Assembly: GCF_002305875.1 (NCBI RefSeq)
Contig: NZ_CP022098.1
Coordinates: 10,540,001 to 10,604,000, forward strand
Origin: Cystobacter fuscus
GTDB taxonomy: Bacteria > Myxococcota > Myxococcia > Myxococcales > Myxococcaceae
DNA length: 64,000 nucleotides
Direction of reading: 5' to 3'
Part shown: positions 1-9,178 of the stretch, piece by piece
Layout: every line of letters begins with the position of its first letter
Position numbering within the stretch: position 1 is the stretch's first letter
Program-made: the position numbers and the translations under genes
The notes under the pieces: model-generated
The model's database searches: none
The model's input: only the letters and a program-made list of their open reading frames with translations
Told to the model about the DNA's origin: nothing

Positions 1-2
1 TC

Positions 3-1541
3 GGGCGGCTGACGGCCGAGTACCGGCAGACGTTCAAGAGCGACGTGGTCGTCGACCTCGTGTGCTACCGGCGCTACGGGCACAACGAGGGCGATGAGCC
101 GTCGTTCACCCAGCCGGAGATGTACGAGATCATCCGCAAGCACCCGACGGTGCGCACGCTCTACGCGCAGCAGCTCGCCAGCCAGGGCCGGGTGTCCGCC
201 GAGGAGGCCGAGGCCCTCAAGCAGCGCTGCATGCAGGAGTTCGACGCGGCGCTCACCCGCGCCCGCGCGGAGAGCCAGTTCAAGGAGCCCAACGCGCTCG
301 ACGGCCTGTGGAAGCCCTACAAGGGTGGACCCGAGGCGGGCGTGCCCGAGGTGCGCACCGCGGTGGACAAGGAGAGCCTGCGCGGCACGCTCGCCAGGCT
401 GGCCCAGGTGCCCGAGGGCTTCAACGTCCACCGCGACGTGGAGCGCACGGTCATCAAGAAGCGCCAGTCCATGGTCCAGACCGAGGAGCTGCAGTGGAGC
501 GAGGGCGAGTCGCTCGCCTACGCCACCCTGCTCTCCGAGGGCTACACCGTGCGGGTGAGTGGTCAGGACGTGGAGCGCGGCACCTTCAGCCACCGCCACG
601 CCGTGCTCCACGACGTGCAGACGGGCAAGGAGTACGTGCCGCTGCGCCAGTTCCCCACGGGCAGGGCCCACTTCGACATCCACAACAGCCCGCTGTCGGA
701 GATGGGCGTGCTGGGCTTCGAGTACGGCTACAGCCTGGACGTGCCGGACGGCCTCACCATCTGGGAGGCCCAGTTCGGCGACTTCGCCAACGGCGCGCAG
801 ATCATCATCGATCAGTTCATCGCCGCGGGTGAGAGCAAGTGGCGGCGGCTCAGCGGCATCACGCTGTTCCTGCCCCACGGCTACGAGGGCCAGGGCCCCG
901 AGCACTCCAGCGCCCGGCTCGAGCGCTTCCTGAACCTGGCGGCCGAGGACAACATCCAGGTCGTCTACCCCACCACGCCCGCGCAGATCTTCCACCTGCT
1001 GCGCCGCCAGGTGCTGCGCCCCCTGCGCAAGCCGCTCGTGGTCATGTCGCCCAAGAGCATGCTGCGTCTGCCCGAGGCCACCAGCAAGCTGGACGAGCTC
1101 GCCACGGGCTCCTTCCAGGAGGTCATCGCGGACAAGGTGGACCCCGCGGGCGTGACTCGGCTGCTGTTGTGCTCGGGCAAGGTCTACTACGACCTCGTCA
1201 AGGAGCGCGACGCGCGCAAGGACACCTCCATCGCCATCGTGCGCGTGGAGCAGCTCTACCCCTTCCCCTTCGACGAACTGTCGGGCCTGCTGGCGAAGAT
1301 GCCCAAGCTCACCGAGCTGTTCTGGGTCCAGGAAGAGCCGCGCAACTCGGGAGCCTGGCACTTCATCTTCCCCCGCCTGCACGACCTCGTCGCCACCCGG
1401 GGACAGAACCCGGTGAAGTTGGGCTACATCGGCCGCGCGGAGGCCGCCAGCCCCGCCACCGGCTTCACCCAGACGCACAAACTGGAGCAGCAGCTCATCG
1501 TGGAGGAAGCCATCCTCCGAGGAACCAAGAATGGCCGTTGA
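3..1541 (+). CDS. sucA: 2-oxoglutarate dehydrogenase E1 component, 3' part
   Basis: Thiamine-diphosphate-dependent E1 subunit of the 2-oxoglutarate dehydrogenase complex (TCA cycle), which decarboxylates 2-oxoglutarate and passes the succinyl group to E2. The reading frame is open from the window edge, so the N-terminal part is missing; about 512 residues of a protein usually near 900-960 are visible. The family motifs [13 protein letters not shown] (just after the edge), the transketolase-like pyrimidine-binding region around FGDFANGAQ, and [12 protein letters not shown] are all present. The last codons overlap the start of sucB by 11 bases, the classical sucAB arrangement, so the two are co-translated. 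Nothing unusual is visible apart from the truncation by the window. Confidence 0.97.
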   Translation, partial: GRLTAEYRQTFKSDVVVDLVCYRRYGHNEGDEPSFTQPEMYEIIRKHPTVRTLYAQQLASQGRVSAEEAEALKQRCMQEFDAALTRARAESQFKEPNALDGLWKPYKGGPEAGVPEVRTAVDKESLRGTLARLAQVPEGFNVHRDVERTVIKKRQSMVQTEELQWSEGESLAYATLLSEGYTVRVSGQDVERGTFSHRHAVLHDVQTGKEYVPLRQFPTGRAHFDIHNSPLSEMGVLGFEYGYSLDVPDGLTIWEAQFGDFANGAQIIIDQFIAAGESKWRRLSGITLFLPHGYEGQGPEHSSARLERFLNLAAEDNIQVVYPTTPAQIFHLLRRQVLRPLRKPLVVMSPKSMLRLPEATSKLDELATGSFQEVIADKVDPAGVTRLLLCSGKVYYDLVKERDARKDTSIAIVRVEQLYPFPFDELSGLLAKMPKLTELFWVQEEPRNSGAWHFIFPRLHDLVATRGQNPVKLGYIGRAEAASPATGFTQTHKLEQQLIVEEAILRGTKNGR

Positions 1542-2754
1542 ATTGAAAGTCCCGCCCCTGGGCGAGTCCATCACCGAAGCCGTCGTCGGCAAGTGGAACA
1601 AGAAGAAGGGTGAGTCCGTCTCCGTGGACGAGCCCCTCGTCGTCCTGGAGACCGACAAGGTCACCATCGACGTGCCCGCCCCCGCCGCCGGCGCCATCGC
1701 CACCATCGCCTTCAAGGAGGGCGACAAGGTGCGCGTGGGTGATGTGCTCGGCACCATCGAGGCCGGTAGCGGCGCCAGCGCCTCGGCTCCCGCGCCGCAG
1801 CAGGCCGCCGCTCCCGCTCCCGCTCCCGCCGCCGCGCCCGCTCCGAGCGCCACCGCCGACACGCGCATCACGCCCACCGCCCGGAAGATCGTCGAGGAGA
1901 ACAACCTCGACGTCTCCCAGCTCAAGGGCACCGGCGCCGGCGGCCGCATCACCAAGGAGGACGCGCTCGGTCAGCTCAGCCGTCCGGCCCCTGAGGCCAC
2001 CGCTCCCGCGCGCGCTCCGGCTCCCGCCGCTCCCTCCGGCCCCCGCCCCCGCGCGGACCGCGAGGAGCGCGTGAAGATGACGCCCCTGCGCCGCCGCGTC
2101 GCCGAGCGCCTGCTCCAGGCCCAGTCCAACGCCGCCATCCTCACCACCTTCAACGAGGTGGACATGGGCGAGGTGATGGACCTGCGCAAGCAGTACAACG
2201 AGAAGTTCCAGGCCAAGCACGGCGTGAAGCTCGGCTTCATGAGCTTCTTCGTGCGCGCCGCCATCGAGGCGCTCAAGACCTTCCCCCAGGTCAACGCGGA
2301 GATCGAAGGCGAGGACGTCGTCTTCAAGCGCTACTACGACATCGGCGTGGCGGTGAGCGGCTCGCGCGGACTCGTGGTGCCCGTGCTGCGCGACGCCGAC
2401 ACCCTGTCGCTCGCGGACATGGAGAAGAAGATCGGTGACTTCGGCGTCCGCGCCAAGAACGACAAGCTCACCCTGAACGATCTGCAGGGCGGCACCTTCA
2501 CCATCTCCAACGGGGGCACCTTCGGCTCCATGCTCTCCACCCCCATCCTCAACCCGCCCCAGACGGGCATCCTGGGGATGCACAACATCGTGGAGCGCCC
2601 CGTGGCCCGCAACGGCCAGGTCGTCATCCGGCCCATCATGTACCTCGCCCTCTCCTACGACCATCGCCTCATCGATGGCCGCGAGGCGGTGCAGTTCCTC
2701 GTGCGCATCAAGGACTGCATCGAGGATCCCACTCGGCTCCTGCTGGAAATTTGA
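1531..2754 (+). CDS. sucB: Dihydrolipoamide succinyltransferase (E2 of 2-oxoglutarate dehydrogenase)
   Basis: E2 core of the 2-oxoglutarate dehydrogenase complex: it carries the succinyl group on lipoate and transfers it to CoA. The 407 residues contain, in order, an N-terminal lipoyl domain with the lipoylation motif ETDKVT near residue 43, an Ala/Pro-rich flexible linker, a peripheral E3/E1-binding domain (residues about 110-150, TPTARKI...[10 protein letters not shown]), a second Ala/Pro linker, and the catalytic domain ending with the active-site motif [12 protein letters not shown]. The start codon lies inside the end of sucA. Length and architecture are typical of SucB rather than pyruvate dehydrogenase E2. 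Confidence 0.97.
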   Translation: MAVELKVPPLGESITEAVVGKWNKKKGESVSVDEPLVVLETDKVTIDVPAPAAGAIATIAFKEGDKVRVGDVLGTIEAGSGASASAPAPQQAAAPAPAPAAAPAPSATADTRITPTARKIVEENNLDVSQLKGTGAGGRITKEDALGQLSRPAPEATAPARAPAPAAPSGPRPRADREERVKMTPLRRRVAERLLQAQSNAAILTTFNEVDMGEVMDLRKQYNEKFQAKHGVKLGFMSFFVRAAIEALKTFPQVNAEIEGEDVVFKRYYDIGVAVSGSRGLVVPVLRDADTLSLADMEKKIGDFGVRAKNDKLTLNDLQGGTFTISNGGTFGSMLSTPILNPPQTGILGMHNIVERPVARNGQVVIRPIMYLALSYDHRLIDGREAVQFLVRIKDCIEDPTRLLLEI

Positions 2755-2762
2755 AACAACGT

Positions 2763-2887
2763 CAGACGCCACTAGTCTGGAAAACAGGGCAACCGACTGG
2801 ACAGCCGATCGGCTGCCCGCCAAAAATATCCAGAGTCACCCGACGGACGGGGGACGGGCAACGAACCGGTCTCACCGAGACCGGTTC
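2763..2887 (+). promoter_or_regulatory. Structured 5' leader upstream of the cold-shock gene
   Basis: Three inverted repeats lie in the 150-base gap between sucB and the cold-shock gene: CAGAC/GTCTG (2763-2767 with 2775-2779), a perfect 14-bp palindrome CAGCCGATCGGCTG (2802-2815), and a perfect 10-bp stem GAACCGGTCT/AGACCGGTTC with a 5-base loop (2863-2887). The last hairpin ends 5 bases before the Shine-Dalgarno GAGGA (2893-2897). Cold-shock mRNAs are known for structured leaders; a role in temperature or translational control here is inference. No U-tract follows the last stem, so it is unlikely to be a plain terminator. Confidence 0.5.
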
Positions 2888-2904
2888 CTGACGAGGAAGC
2901 ATCA

Positions 2905-3111
2905 ATGGCAACTGGCACCGTGAAGTGGTTCAACGACGCGAAGGGTTTCGGATTCATCGTGCAGGACTCGGGTGGTGAGGACGTGTTCTGCCACCACACC
3001 GCGATCAACATGGATGGCTTCCGCACCCTCGCCGAGGGGCAGAAGGTGGAGTTCGAGGTGTCGCGCGGCCCCAAGGGCCTGCAGGCCCAGAACGTGCGCG
3101 CCACCACCTGA
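2905..3111 (+). CDS. Cold-shock domain protein (CspA family)
   Basis: Small single-stranded nucleic-acid-binding protein of 68 residues, a single OB-fold cold-shock domain that usually acts as an RNA chaperone in the cytoplasm. The N-terminal [16 protein letters not shown] contains RNP1 (KGFGFI). The RNP2 position reads VFCHHT instead of the common VFVHFS, so one hydrophobic and one aromatic position are substituted. The start is set by GAGGA seven bases upstream. It is monocistronic, separated from sucB by a 150-base leader full of inverted repeats and followed by a strong hairpin terminator. Confidence 0.95.
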   Translation: MATGTVKWFNDAKGFGFIVQDSGGEDVFCHHTAINMDGFRTLAEGQKVEFEVSRGPKGLQAQNVRATT

Positions 3112-3150
3112 AAGCCCCCAGCCACTGCTCACGGCAGATGGACTGAAGAC

Positions 3151-3188
3151 AGAAGGCCCGGCCCCTCGACAGAGGAGCCGGGCCTTCT
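3151..3188. terminator. Hairpin terminator between convergent genes
   Basis: Perfect 12-bp inverted repeat AGAAGGCCCGGC / GCCGGGCCTTCT (3151-3162 with 3177-3188) with a 14-base loop. It is followed by GCTTT on the plus strand, and GTCTTC follows on the minus strand. It lies between the cold-shock gene (plus) and the peptidase gene (minus), so it probably works in both directions, although the U-tract is weak. Confidence 0.8.
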
Positions 3189-3216
3189 GCTTTCGCGCGC
3201 ACGCGGAAGAGGTCGC

Positions 3217-5460
3217 CTACTTCTGGAGGTGGCGCTTGAAGTGGCCCATCACCCACTCGTACTGGCGCTGGGTGACGAGCGGATCCGGTACCATGTGCGT
3301 CAGCCCGCTGAGCGGCAAGAACTCGTGGTACTTGCCCGCACGGAAGAGCGCGTCGGACAGCTTGAGCGTGTGGAAGAAGTACACGTTGTCATCCGCGGTG
3401 CCGTGGATGAGGAGCAGCGGAGAGATGGGCTTGTCCGCGTCGCGCGCGTAGGTGAGCAGGGAGCTCTTCTCGTAGGCCTCGGGGTGCTGCTGGGGCAGCC
3501 CCAGGTAGCGCTCGGTGTAGTGGGTGTCGTAGTCGAGCCAGTCCACCACGGGCGCCCCGGACACGGCCGCCTTGAAGACGTCCGGACGCTTGAGCGCGGC
3601 GAGCGCGGCCATGTAGCCACCAAAGCTCCAGCCCTCGATGCCCACGCGCGACTCATCCACCTCGGGCACCGCGGCGGCGAGCGCGTGGACGGCGTTGGCC
3701 TGGTCCTCCAGCGTCACGCCGGAGAAGTCCAGGTGCACCGCGCGCTGCCACTGCGCGCCCCGCAGCGGAGTGCCCCGGCCATCGAAGCGGGCGATGAGGT
3801 AGCCCTGGTCCGCCATCCACTGCGACAACAGGTGCGGCGCCATGCTCTTGTGGACGACGGTGACGGTGGGGCCCGCGTACACCTCGACGATGACGGGCAG
3901 CTTCTCCCCCGGCTTCGCGTCACGCGGGCGCACCAACGAGGACTGGAACATCAACGGGCCCAGCTCGCGGAACTCCACGCGCGGCGTGAAGGGCGGCTCC
4001 ACGGCCACCGAGGGCAGCTCCCCCACCCGCGAGCCGTCCGCGCGCGCCACGTAGGTGCGCGGCATCGACGTGAGGCTCGAGTGGGTGAAGAGCAGCAGCG
4101 CGCCCGACTTGGACACCGTCCCGGTCTCGACGGCCTCGCCCGCGGTGCCCGGACGCACCTGCTCCGGAGCCCCGCCGTCCTTCACGCGCCACAGGTAGCT
4201 CTCGGAGGGGTTGGGTCCGCCGTTGAAGTAGAGCACGCCCTCCTTCTCCAGGTAGCGCACGAACTCGCGCAGGCCCGCCTCCGGCTTCACGAGCGAGCGC
4301 GTGAGGGAGCCATCCGCGCCACGCAGCTCCACCTCGGGACCGCCGTTGCGCTCCGTGTACCAGAGGAAGCCCGAGCCATCCTCGAGCCAGTGCGGGAACG
4401 ACTGATCCAGCTCGAGCCAGGCGTCATCCTTCTCCGTGAGCAGCTCGCGCGTGGTGCCGCTGGCCGGGTCCACCGCGAGCAGCTTCTGCTCCGTCTGGGT
4501 GCGGTTCTGCACGAGCAGCGTGAGCGGCCCCTTCTTCGGCCACACCACCGTGGCGAGGTACGGGTAGGCCTGCGCGTCCCACTTCACCCAGACCGTGTTG
4601 CCTCCCGACACGGGGATGACGCCCAGGCGCACCCTGGCGTTCTCCTTGCCCGGGCGGGGATAGGCGGGGGTGTCCGCGCCCCGCTCGGGGTGCATCACGT
4701 CGATGAGCGAGAGCTTCTCCACGCCCGAGGTGTCCGACTCCGTATAGGCGATGAAGCGCGCGTCCGGGCTCCACCACCAGCCGGAGTAGCGGCGCATCTC
4801 CTCCTGGGCGACGAACTCGGCCAGGCCATGGGTGAGCAGGGGCGAGCCCCCCTTGGTGACCTGGCGCTCGGTGTTGGAGGCCAGCTCCAGGCGGTAGACG
4901 TCGTTGTCGCGCACGTACGCCACGTGCTTGCCGTCCGGGGAGAAGCGCGGATCCACGATGCCCTCGCCCGTCTTGAGCTCCAGGGACTTTCCGCTCGCGC
5001 GCTCCACCAGGTAGAGCTTGCCCGACAGCGGCACGAGGATGTTCGAGCCGTCCTCGGACAACTGGTACGAGGTGAAGCCCCGGGCGCTCACGCGCATGCG
5101 CTCGCGGCGGGCCTTCTCCTCGGGAGACAGGGTCTCCTCGGCGCCCTTGAGGATGGACTCGGGGGTGAGCACCTCCCGGGCCTCGCCGCTCGCCACGTCG
5201 AAGGCGAACAGCGTCTGGATGGGCGCGCGGGGCTGACCGCGCAGGAAGAGCACGGTCTTCTCGTCGGGGGTGATGCGGGCCGCCAGGGGACGGCCACTCA
5301 TGAAGCGGCGCGTCTCGGCGTAATCACGCAGGAAGGAATCGGTGGCGGAGGGCATGGGCTTGGTCGGGGGGTGCTGTTTCAGTGCGGGAGCGCAGGAGAC
5401 GAGCAACGCGGCGGCGAGCAGGAGTCGCATGGGAGCAAGGCGCATGGGAAGCAGGGCCAT
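3217..5460 (-). CDS. S9 family prolyl oligopeptidase / dipeptidyl-peptidase IV-like lipoprotein
   Basis: Serine peptidase of the DPP-IV/prolyl-oligopeptidase class (747 aa), expected to cleave after proline in exported peptides. The N-terminus is a hydrophobic signal ending in a lipobox (LLVSC, about residue 23), so it is probably membrane-anchored. A beta-propeller domain follows (residues about 60-500), containing the DPP-IV signature around EFVAQEEM and GWWWSPD, where the paired Glu bind the substrate amino terminus. The C-terminal alpha/beta-hydrolase domain has the nucleophile motif GWSFGGYM (Ser612), the acid in HGTADDNVYF and the His in GLTHMV. Starts at Met1, Met6 and Met11 all precede the signal. 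It is convergent with the cold-shock gene and divergent from the next gene. Confidence 0.92.
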   Translation of the reverse strand: MALLPMRLAPMRLLLAAALLVSCAPALKQHPPTKPMPSATDSFLRDYAETRRFMSGRPLAARITPDEKTVLFLRGQPRAPIQTLFAFDVASGEAREVLTPESILKGAEETLSPEEKARRERMRVSARGFTSYQLSEDGSNILVPLSGKLYLVERASGKSLELKTGEGIVDPRFSPDGKHVAYVRDNDVYRLELASNTERQVTKGGSPLLTHGLAEFVAQEEMRRYSGWWWSPDARFIAYTESDTSGVEKLSLIDVMHPERGADTPAYPRPGKENARVRLGVIPVSGGNTVWVKWDAQAYPYLATVVWPKKGPLTLLVQNRTQTEQKLLAVDPASGTTRELLTEKDDAWLELDQSFPHWLEDGSGFLWYTERNGGPEVELRGADGSLTRSLVKPEAGLREFVRYLEKEGVLYFNGGPNPSESYLWRVKDGGAPEQVRPGTAGEAVETGTVSKSGALLLFTHSSLTSMPRTYVARADGSRVGELPSVAVEPPFTPRVEFRELGPLMFQSSLVRPRDAKPGEKLPVIVEVYAGPTVTVVHKSMAPHLLSQWMADQGYLIARFDGRGTPLRGAQWQRAVHLDFSGVTLEDQANAVHALAAAVPEVDESRVGIEGWSFGGYMAALAALKRPDVFKAAVSGAPVVDWLDYDTHYTERYLGLPQQHPEAYEKSSLLTYARDADKPISPLLLIHGTADDNVYFFHTLKLSDALFRAGKYHEFLPLSGLTHMVPDPLVTQRQYEWVMGHFKRHLQK

Positions 5461-5508
5461 TCTTCCTTTGGGAGGAAAGGCGCGCGCAGCCTACACTCCC
5501 GTCGGCTC

Positions 5509-6276
5509 ATGGACGATTCCCAGCGACACCTGCGTCTGGCGGGCATCATCCGGCTGGCGCTCGGTGGCGGGCGGGGGCCGAGAGACGCCTACGTGTTCGA
5601 TCCACACCGCCTCGCGCTCCCCGCCTGGGCCTGTGCCCTGGGCGAGGACGGGCCTCCGGCGCTGCTGGTGACGTTGGACCGGCACCTGGATCTGGTGGTG
5701 CCGGCGACGCCCGCGGCGGTGCCGGATCGCTCCGCGGGACTGCGCGCGCTCGATGAACACGCGCGCTGGCACCTCGACGTGCGCAACTACGATCACATCC
5801 TGGCGGCCATGGAGGCGGGACTCGTGGGCGATGCCCTGGTGCTCGCGCGGGCAACTCCTCGCGGCGCGTCCACGGCGGAGCACTACGTCGACACGCGGGG
5901 GCGCTCGCACCGCCTGGTGGTGGTGCCCACGGTGGACCGGGCGGCGGAGGCCTGGGCCTCGCCCGCGCCGGGAGACCGCGTGCGCGAGGTACTCGAGGCC
6001 GCCGAGCGGGTGCTGCTGGACGTGGACCTGGACTGCTTCACGAGCCTGAGCGACGCGGACCCCACCACCGTGCTGCCCTGGCCCCGGGAGATCATCCGGG
6101 AGTACCTGCTCCCACCGGACTCGGAGTGTTTCTGGGAGGCCGTCCTGAGCCGCTGCGTCGCGCTGACCCTGGCCCGGGAGCCCCATCACTGTGGGGGACT
6201 GCTCGCCTCCGGCAGGCTCTTCCAGGACGTGGCCGAGGTGCTCTTCCGCGAGTTGCTGCGCACCCAGCCCCCCTGA
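5509..6276 (+). CDS. UPF0489 / peptide-arginase-family protein
   Basis: Protein of 255 residues that resembles the UPF0489 family, a branch of the arginase/ureohydrolase fold. The family includes peptide arginases that convert arginine side chains to ornithine in RiPP precursors, and uncharacterised homologues across life. Metal-binding-type motifs are visible: LVTLDRHLDLV (residues about 54-64) and LLDVDLDCF (about 168-176). An H-H-C-G-G-L segment lies near the C-terminus. No RiPP precursor, cyclase or transporter gene is adjacent, so the substrate is unknown. It diverges from the S9 peptidase with a gap of 48 bases. The ATG at 5509 is the only plausible start downstream of the opposing gene, but it has no close Shine-Dalgarno sequence. 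Confidence 0.7.
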   Translation: MDDSQRHLRLAGIIRLALGGGRGPRDAYVFDPHRLALPAWACALGEDGPPALLVTLDRHLDLVVPATPAAVPDRSAGLRALDEHARWHLDVRNYDHILAAMEAGLVGDALVLARATPRGASTAEHYVDTRGRSHRLVVVPTVDRAAEAWASPAPGDRVREVLEAAERVLLDVDLDCFTSLSDADPTTVLPWPREIIREYLLPPDSECFWEAVLSRCVALTLAREPHHCGGLLASGRLFQDVAEVLFRELLRTQPP

Positions 6277-6467
6277 CACCCTCTCCGAGCCCTGTTCGGG
6301 CCCGCCTCCAGAAGCCCTCCTTTTTGGAGCCCCCGACCCAGCTGGCGACCAAGTCGGGACTTCCTGGTTAACATCCGCCTGGCAGCGGAGTATTCAAGCA
6401 GCCATGGGAGGCCCCGGGCGCGTCCCTGTCTTCCCCGCCCCTCTCTCTGGGAGAATGACCCGGTCTC

Positions 6468-8285
6468 ATGAACGGCTCACACCCGCAGACGGTCATCCCT
6501 CCGCAGCTTCCTCACCGGGTGTTCCTCGTCATGGCGACGTGGAGCGTCCTCTTCTCGCCCGTCACCGCCTACCTGTTCGCGCTGGCGCTCGGGTTGTCGG
6601 CCGAGGAGATGTCCTGGAGCCTGCGCTACCTGCTGCCCCTCTTCATCCTGCTGGGCTCCGTGGGCGTGCCCTGGCTCATCGCGTTTCCGCAGCTCCAGCA
6701 CAACCTGGGCGCGCGCCCCGGGGAGGAGCCCCACCACTACCTCGTGCGCCTGTACAAGCTGCCCTGGAAGCTGTCGTTGCTGTGCGGCCAGGGCAGTCAG
6801 CTGCTCGGAGGTCTGCTCTTCAGCCTGATCCTCCTGGTGCGCTTCCACAAGGATCCGCTCCTGCTCGGGGCCGAGTGCCTCATCGCCGTCACCCTGGGGT
6901 ACGCGATGGCCCTGCCCGCCGCCCTGCAGATCGAGGCGCTGTTGATGCCCGCGCTGCTCGAGGAGAGGGATCGGCTGCGCCTGCGCACCCAGAGCAAGGG
7001 CCCCTCCTGGATGCGCCAGAGCTGGCATCTGCCCTTCACGATCGGCTCCGTCGTGGTGAGCGCCCTGCTCATCATGGGCCTGCTGCTCGTCACGCAGACC
7101 GTCGCGCTGCGCGATGCCCAGATGAAGGCGCTGCTGGACGACCCGACCCTCTCCGCGGCCCAGGCCGAGCGGATCGCCCAACACCTGGGCGGCTTCGTCG
7201 ACAGTCAGGCGTCCCTGTTGGGGCCTCCCCTGATCGCCCTGGGACTGTTCGCCCTGATCATGTCCATGTTCACCACCTGGATGCTGGCCAGGCGCCAGTC
7301 CCAGGCCACCACCGCGCTCCGGGCGGCCATCCAGGGACTGGCCAATGGGGCTCCGGTGGCGCCCGCCTGGGCCTCCACCGATGAGCTGGGCGATGTCGCC
7401 ACCGAGATGGCCCTCGCCCTGGACAAGCTCCAGGAGATCCCCACCCGCTTGCAGGCCTCGGCCAGTCTGCTGCTCGCCGCGAGCACCGGGCTCGGCTCCG
7501 CGAGCAACCAGCAGCGCCAACGCCTGTCGGAGCAGGCCGCCGTGCTCCAGCAGGCCCAGCTCACCTCCGAGGAGATCCGCACCACCTCCGAGCTCGCCTC
7601 CCACAAGGCCGAGAGCGTGATCAGTGTCGCCGGCCACGCCGAGCAGCTCGGCCAGTACGGGGAACAGGCCCTCGAGCGCACCCTGATGGGGTTGAGCACC
7701 ATCGGCGACTTCGTGGATGGCATCCGCGGCAAGGTGCTGCGCCTGCAGGAGAGCGCCACGCAGATCGCCCACATCGCCGTCACCGTGAAGGACCTGGCCG
7801 ACCAGTCGCACCTGCTCGCGCTCAACGCCTCCATCGAGGCGGCACGCGCGGGGGACCAGGGCGCGGGCTTCGCCGTGGTCGCCAGTGAGATCCGCAAGCT
7901 GGCCGATCAGACCATCCGGGAGAACGCCCTCATCCGCAAGAGCCTCCTGGACATCGGCACCGCCATCCGGGACGTGGTCTCCATGAGCGAGCAGGGCGCC
8001 CTCCAGGTCGAGGGCGGCCTCGAGCGCGTGAGGACCTCGGGCAACAACCTGCGCGAGATGTCGCTCATCATCCAGGAGAACGCCGCGGCCGTGCGGCAGA
8101 TCGCCGCCGCGGTGAACCAGCAGAACGCGGGCATCACCCACATCTTCAACGCCATCGCCCACCTGTCCTCCGGCATGGACGAGACGATGAAGCGTCTGGA
8201 CACGACGCTGCAGGCCACCGAGACGCTCCAGGCCGTCACCCGGGAAGTGACGGAGATCGCCCGCCGCTACCAACTCCACCGCTAA
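6468..8285 (+). CDS. Methyl-accepting chemotaxis protein
   Basis: Membrane chemoreceptor of 605 residues. The N-terminal half has about four to six hydrophobic segments (roughly residues 17-40, 48-68, 95-120, 125-150, 185-210, 240-265) and no obvious large periplasmic ligand domain. A short HAMP-like linker is followed by a long coiled-coil signalling domain whose hairpin tip contains [16 protein letters not shown] and [13 protein letters not shown] (from about residue 446). The many Gln/Glu pairs in the helices are potential methylation sites. No che or frz genes are adjacent, so it is an orphan receptor. The loop-poor N-terminus suggests sensing within the membrane or cytoplasm, which is inference. 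Confidence 0.93.
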   Translation: MNGSHPQTVIPPQLPHRVFLVMATWSVLFSPVTAYLFALALGLSAEEMSWSLRYLLPLFILLGSVGVPWLIAFPQLQHNLGARPGEEPHHYLVRLYKLPWKLSLLCGQGSQLLGGLLFSLILLVRFHKDPLLLGAECLIAVTLGYAMALPAALQIEALLMPALLEERDRLRLRTQSKGPSWMRQSWHLPFTIGSVVVSALLIMGLLLVTQTVALRDAQMKALLDDPTLSAAQAERIAQHLGGFVDSQASLLGPPLIALGLFALIMSMFTTWMLARRQSQATTALRAAIQGLANGAPVAPAWASTDELGDVATEMALALDKLQEIPTRLQASASLLLAASTGLGSASNQQRQRLSEQAAVLQQAQLTSEEIRTTSELASHKAESVISVAGHAEQLGQYGEQALERTLMGLSTIGDFVDGIRGKVLRLQESATQIAHIAVTVKDLADQSHLLALNASIEAARAGDQGAGFAVVASEIRKLADQTIRENALIRKSLLDIGTAIRDVVSMSEQGALQVEGGLERVRTSGNNLREMSLIIQENAAAVRQIAAAVNQQNAGITHIFNAIAHLSSGMDETMKRLDTTLQATETLQAVTREVTEIARRYQLHR

Positions 8286-8316
8286 GCCCTCCCAACTCAT
8301 GGGGCGGGACCCATGA

Positions 8317-8484
8317 CGAAGCGCCCGAGCAAGATGCCCAGGACGGTGGCAGATCGGCCAGCGCGTCCACACGGAGGTACTCGAAGAGCGCCGCGCGGAG
8401 TACGGGGCCCAGATTGTCTCCGCGGTGGGGAGACAATTGGAGGCGCGCAGCGCGACACCCAAACGCAAGGGGAACAAGAAGTGA
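8317..8484 (+). pseudogene. Remnant of a DUF1016 (YhcG-type nuclease) gene, N-terminal part
   Basis: The reading frame from 8344 encodes RWQIGQRVHTEVLEE and AEYGAQIVSAVGRQLE, a clear match to the N-terminal DUF1016 domain of YhcG-like PD-(D/E)XK nucleases. It then runs into a Lys-rich tail and stops at TGA 8482-8484. There is no start codon with a ribosome site, and the rest of the roughly 350-residue protein is missing. It lies in the gap between the chemoreceptor and the DUF4166 operon. A decayed mobile defence or nuclease gene is the best reading. Confidence 0.6.
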
Positions 8485-8606
8485 CGACGGCTCTGTCGCC
8501 CATCATCGTCTCGCACCTCGAGAAGGCGGCCACCGACAACGGCTTCGAGCAGGAACTCGACCACGCGGGCACCCGCGCGGGCCTTCCGAGGGGGGAGGTT
8601 CCATGA
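8481..8606 (+). pseudogene. Gene fragment coupled to the DUF1016 remnant
   Basis: GTG at 8481 overlaps the TGA of the DUF1016 remnant by four bases (GTGA) and opens a 41-codon frame beginning VTTALSPIIVSHLEKA. This looks like the N-terminus of a larger protein; I suspect an HNH/restriction-endonuclease-type protein but cannot prove it. The fragment ends at 8606, inside the start of the DUF4166 gene. The intact coupling signal next to truncated bodies suggests a former two-gene operon that was deleted at its 3' end. The 8286-8602 gap holds nothing else recognisable. Confidence 0.45.
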
Positions 8607-9178
8607 TCGCCGCACCCGCCGTCGCAGAGGCACTTGAACCGCCCTCGCTCTACGCTCGACTGCTGGGCCCGGACTGGCAGCGGCTGCCGCCCCGGGTGCG
8701 CCAGCTCCACTCCGAGGGCCTCGCCCGCGGGCGCTTCCACGTGCGCCGGGCCCCGGGGCTCCTCGCCGCCCTGATGGGATGGCTCTCGCGGCTGCCCCCC
8801 GCGGGCGAGGACGTGCCCACCCGGCTCGTGGTCCGGCGCGAGGGCGCCACTCAATTCTGGGAACGCGCCTTCGGCGGCCATGCGCTCGTCACGAGCCAGC
8901 ACGCCTGGCCCGGGGGACTGCTCGCGGAGCGGCTCGGCGCCGTGGCGTGTGTCTTCCGCCTGCGCGTCGAGAGCCGGGGTCTGCGCTACGAGCAGGTGGG
9001 CGCCTGGGTGTGCCTCGGTGCCTGGAGCCTGCGGCTGCCGCGTCTGCTCTCGCCCCGCATCGAGGCCGAGGCCCTCGACGCCCCGGAGGGAATGCGCGTG
9101 CACGTGCGCATCGGAGCGCCGCTGTTGGGCCCGCTGCTGTCCTACGAAGGTTGGGTATGCCCCGAGGAGACTCCATGA
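8603..9178 (+). CDS. DUF4166 domain-containing protein
   Basis: Protein of 191 residues that resembles the DUF4166 family (function unknown, sometimes fused to saccharopine-dehydrogenase-like enzymes in other bacteria). Recognisable features are the N-terminal LGPDWQRLPPRVRQLH, a central Trp-Glu-Arg-F segment (FWERAFGGHAL), and a C-terminal hydrophobic LLGPLLSYEGW. It has no signal peptide or membrane segment. The ATG at 8603 is preceded by a strong GGGGGGAGG ribosome site. It is the first gene of a three-gene operon and overlaps the next gene by ATGA, so the three products probably act together. Confidence 0.75.
   Translation: MIAAPAVAEALEPPSLYARLLGPDWQRLPPRVRQLHSEGLARGRFHVRRAPGLLAALMGWLSRLPPAGEDVPTRLVVRREGATQFWERAFGGHALVTSQHAWPGGLLAERLGAVACVFRLRVESRGLRYEQVGAWVCLGAWSLRLPRLLSPRIEAEALDAPEGMRVHVRIGAPLLGPLLSYEGWVCPEETP

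Noticed and set aside
3229-5508. Very long open frame on the plus strand opposite the S9 peptidase gene, in phase with the UPF0489 gene
   Set aside because: It is the antisense of a clear peptidase gene; low-complexity Arg/His/Val/Leu-rich translation is the usual shadow in high-GC DNA. Only the part from 5509 has family motifs.
3217-8285. RiPP cluster around the peptide-arginase-family gene
   Set aside because: No precursor-like small ORF, leader motif, cyclase or exporter is visible in the neighbourhood.
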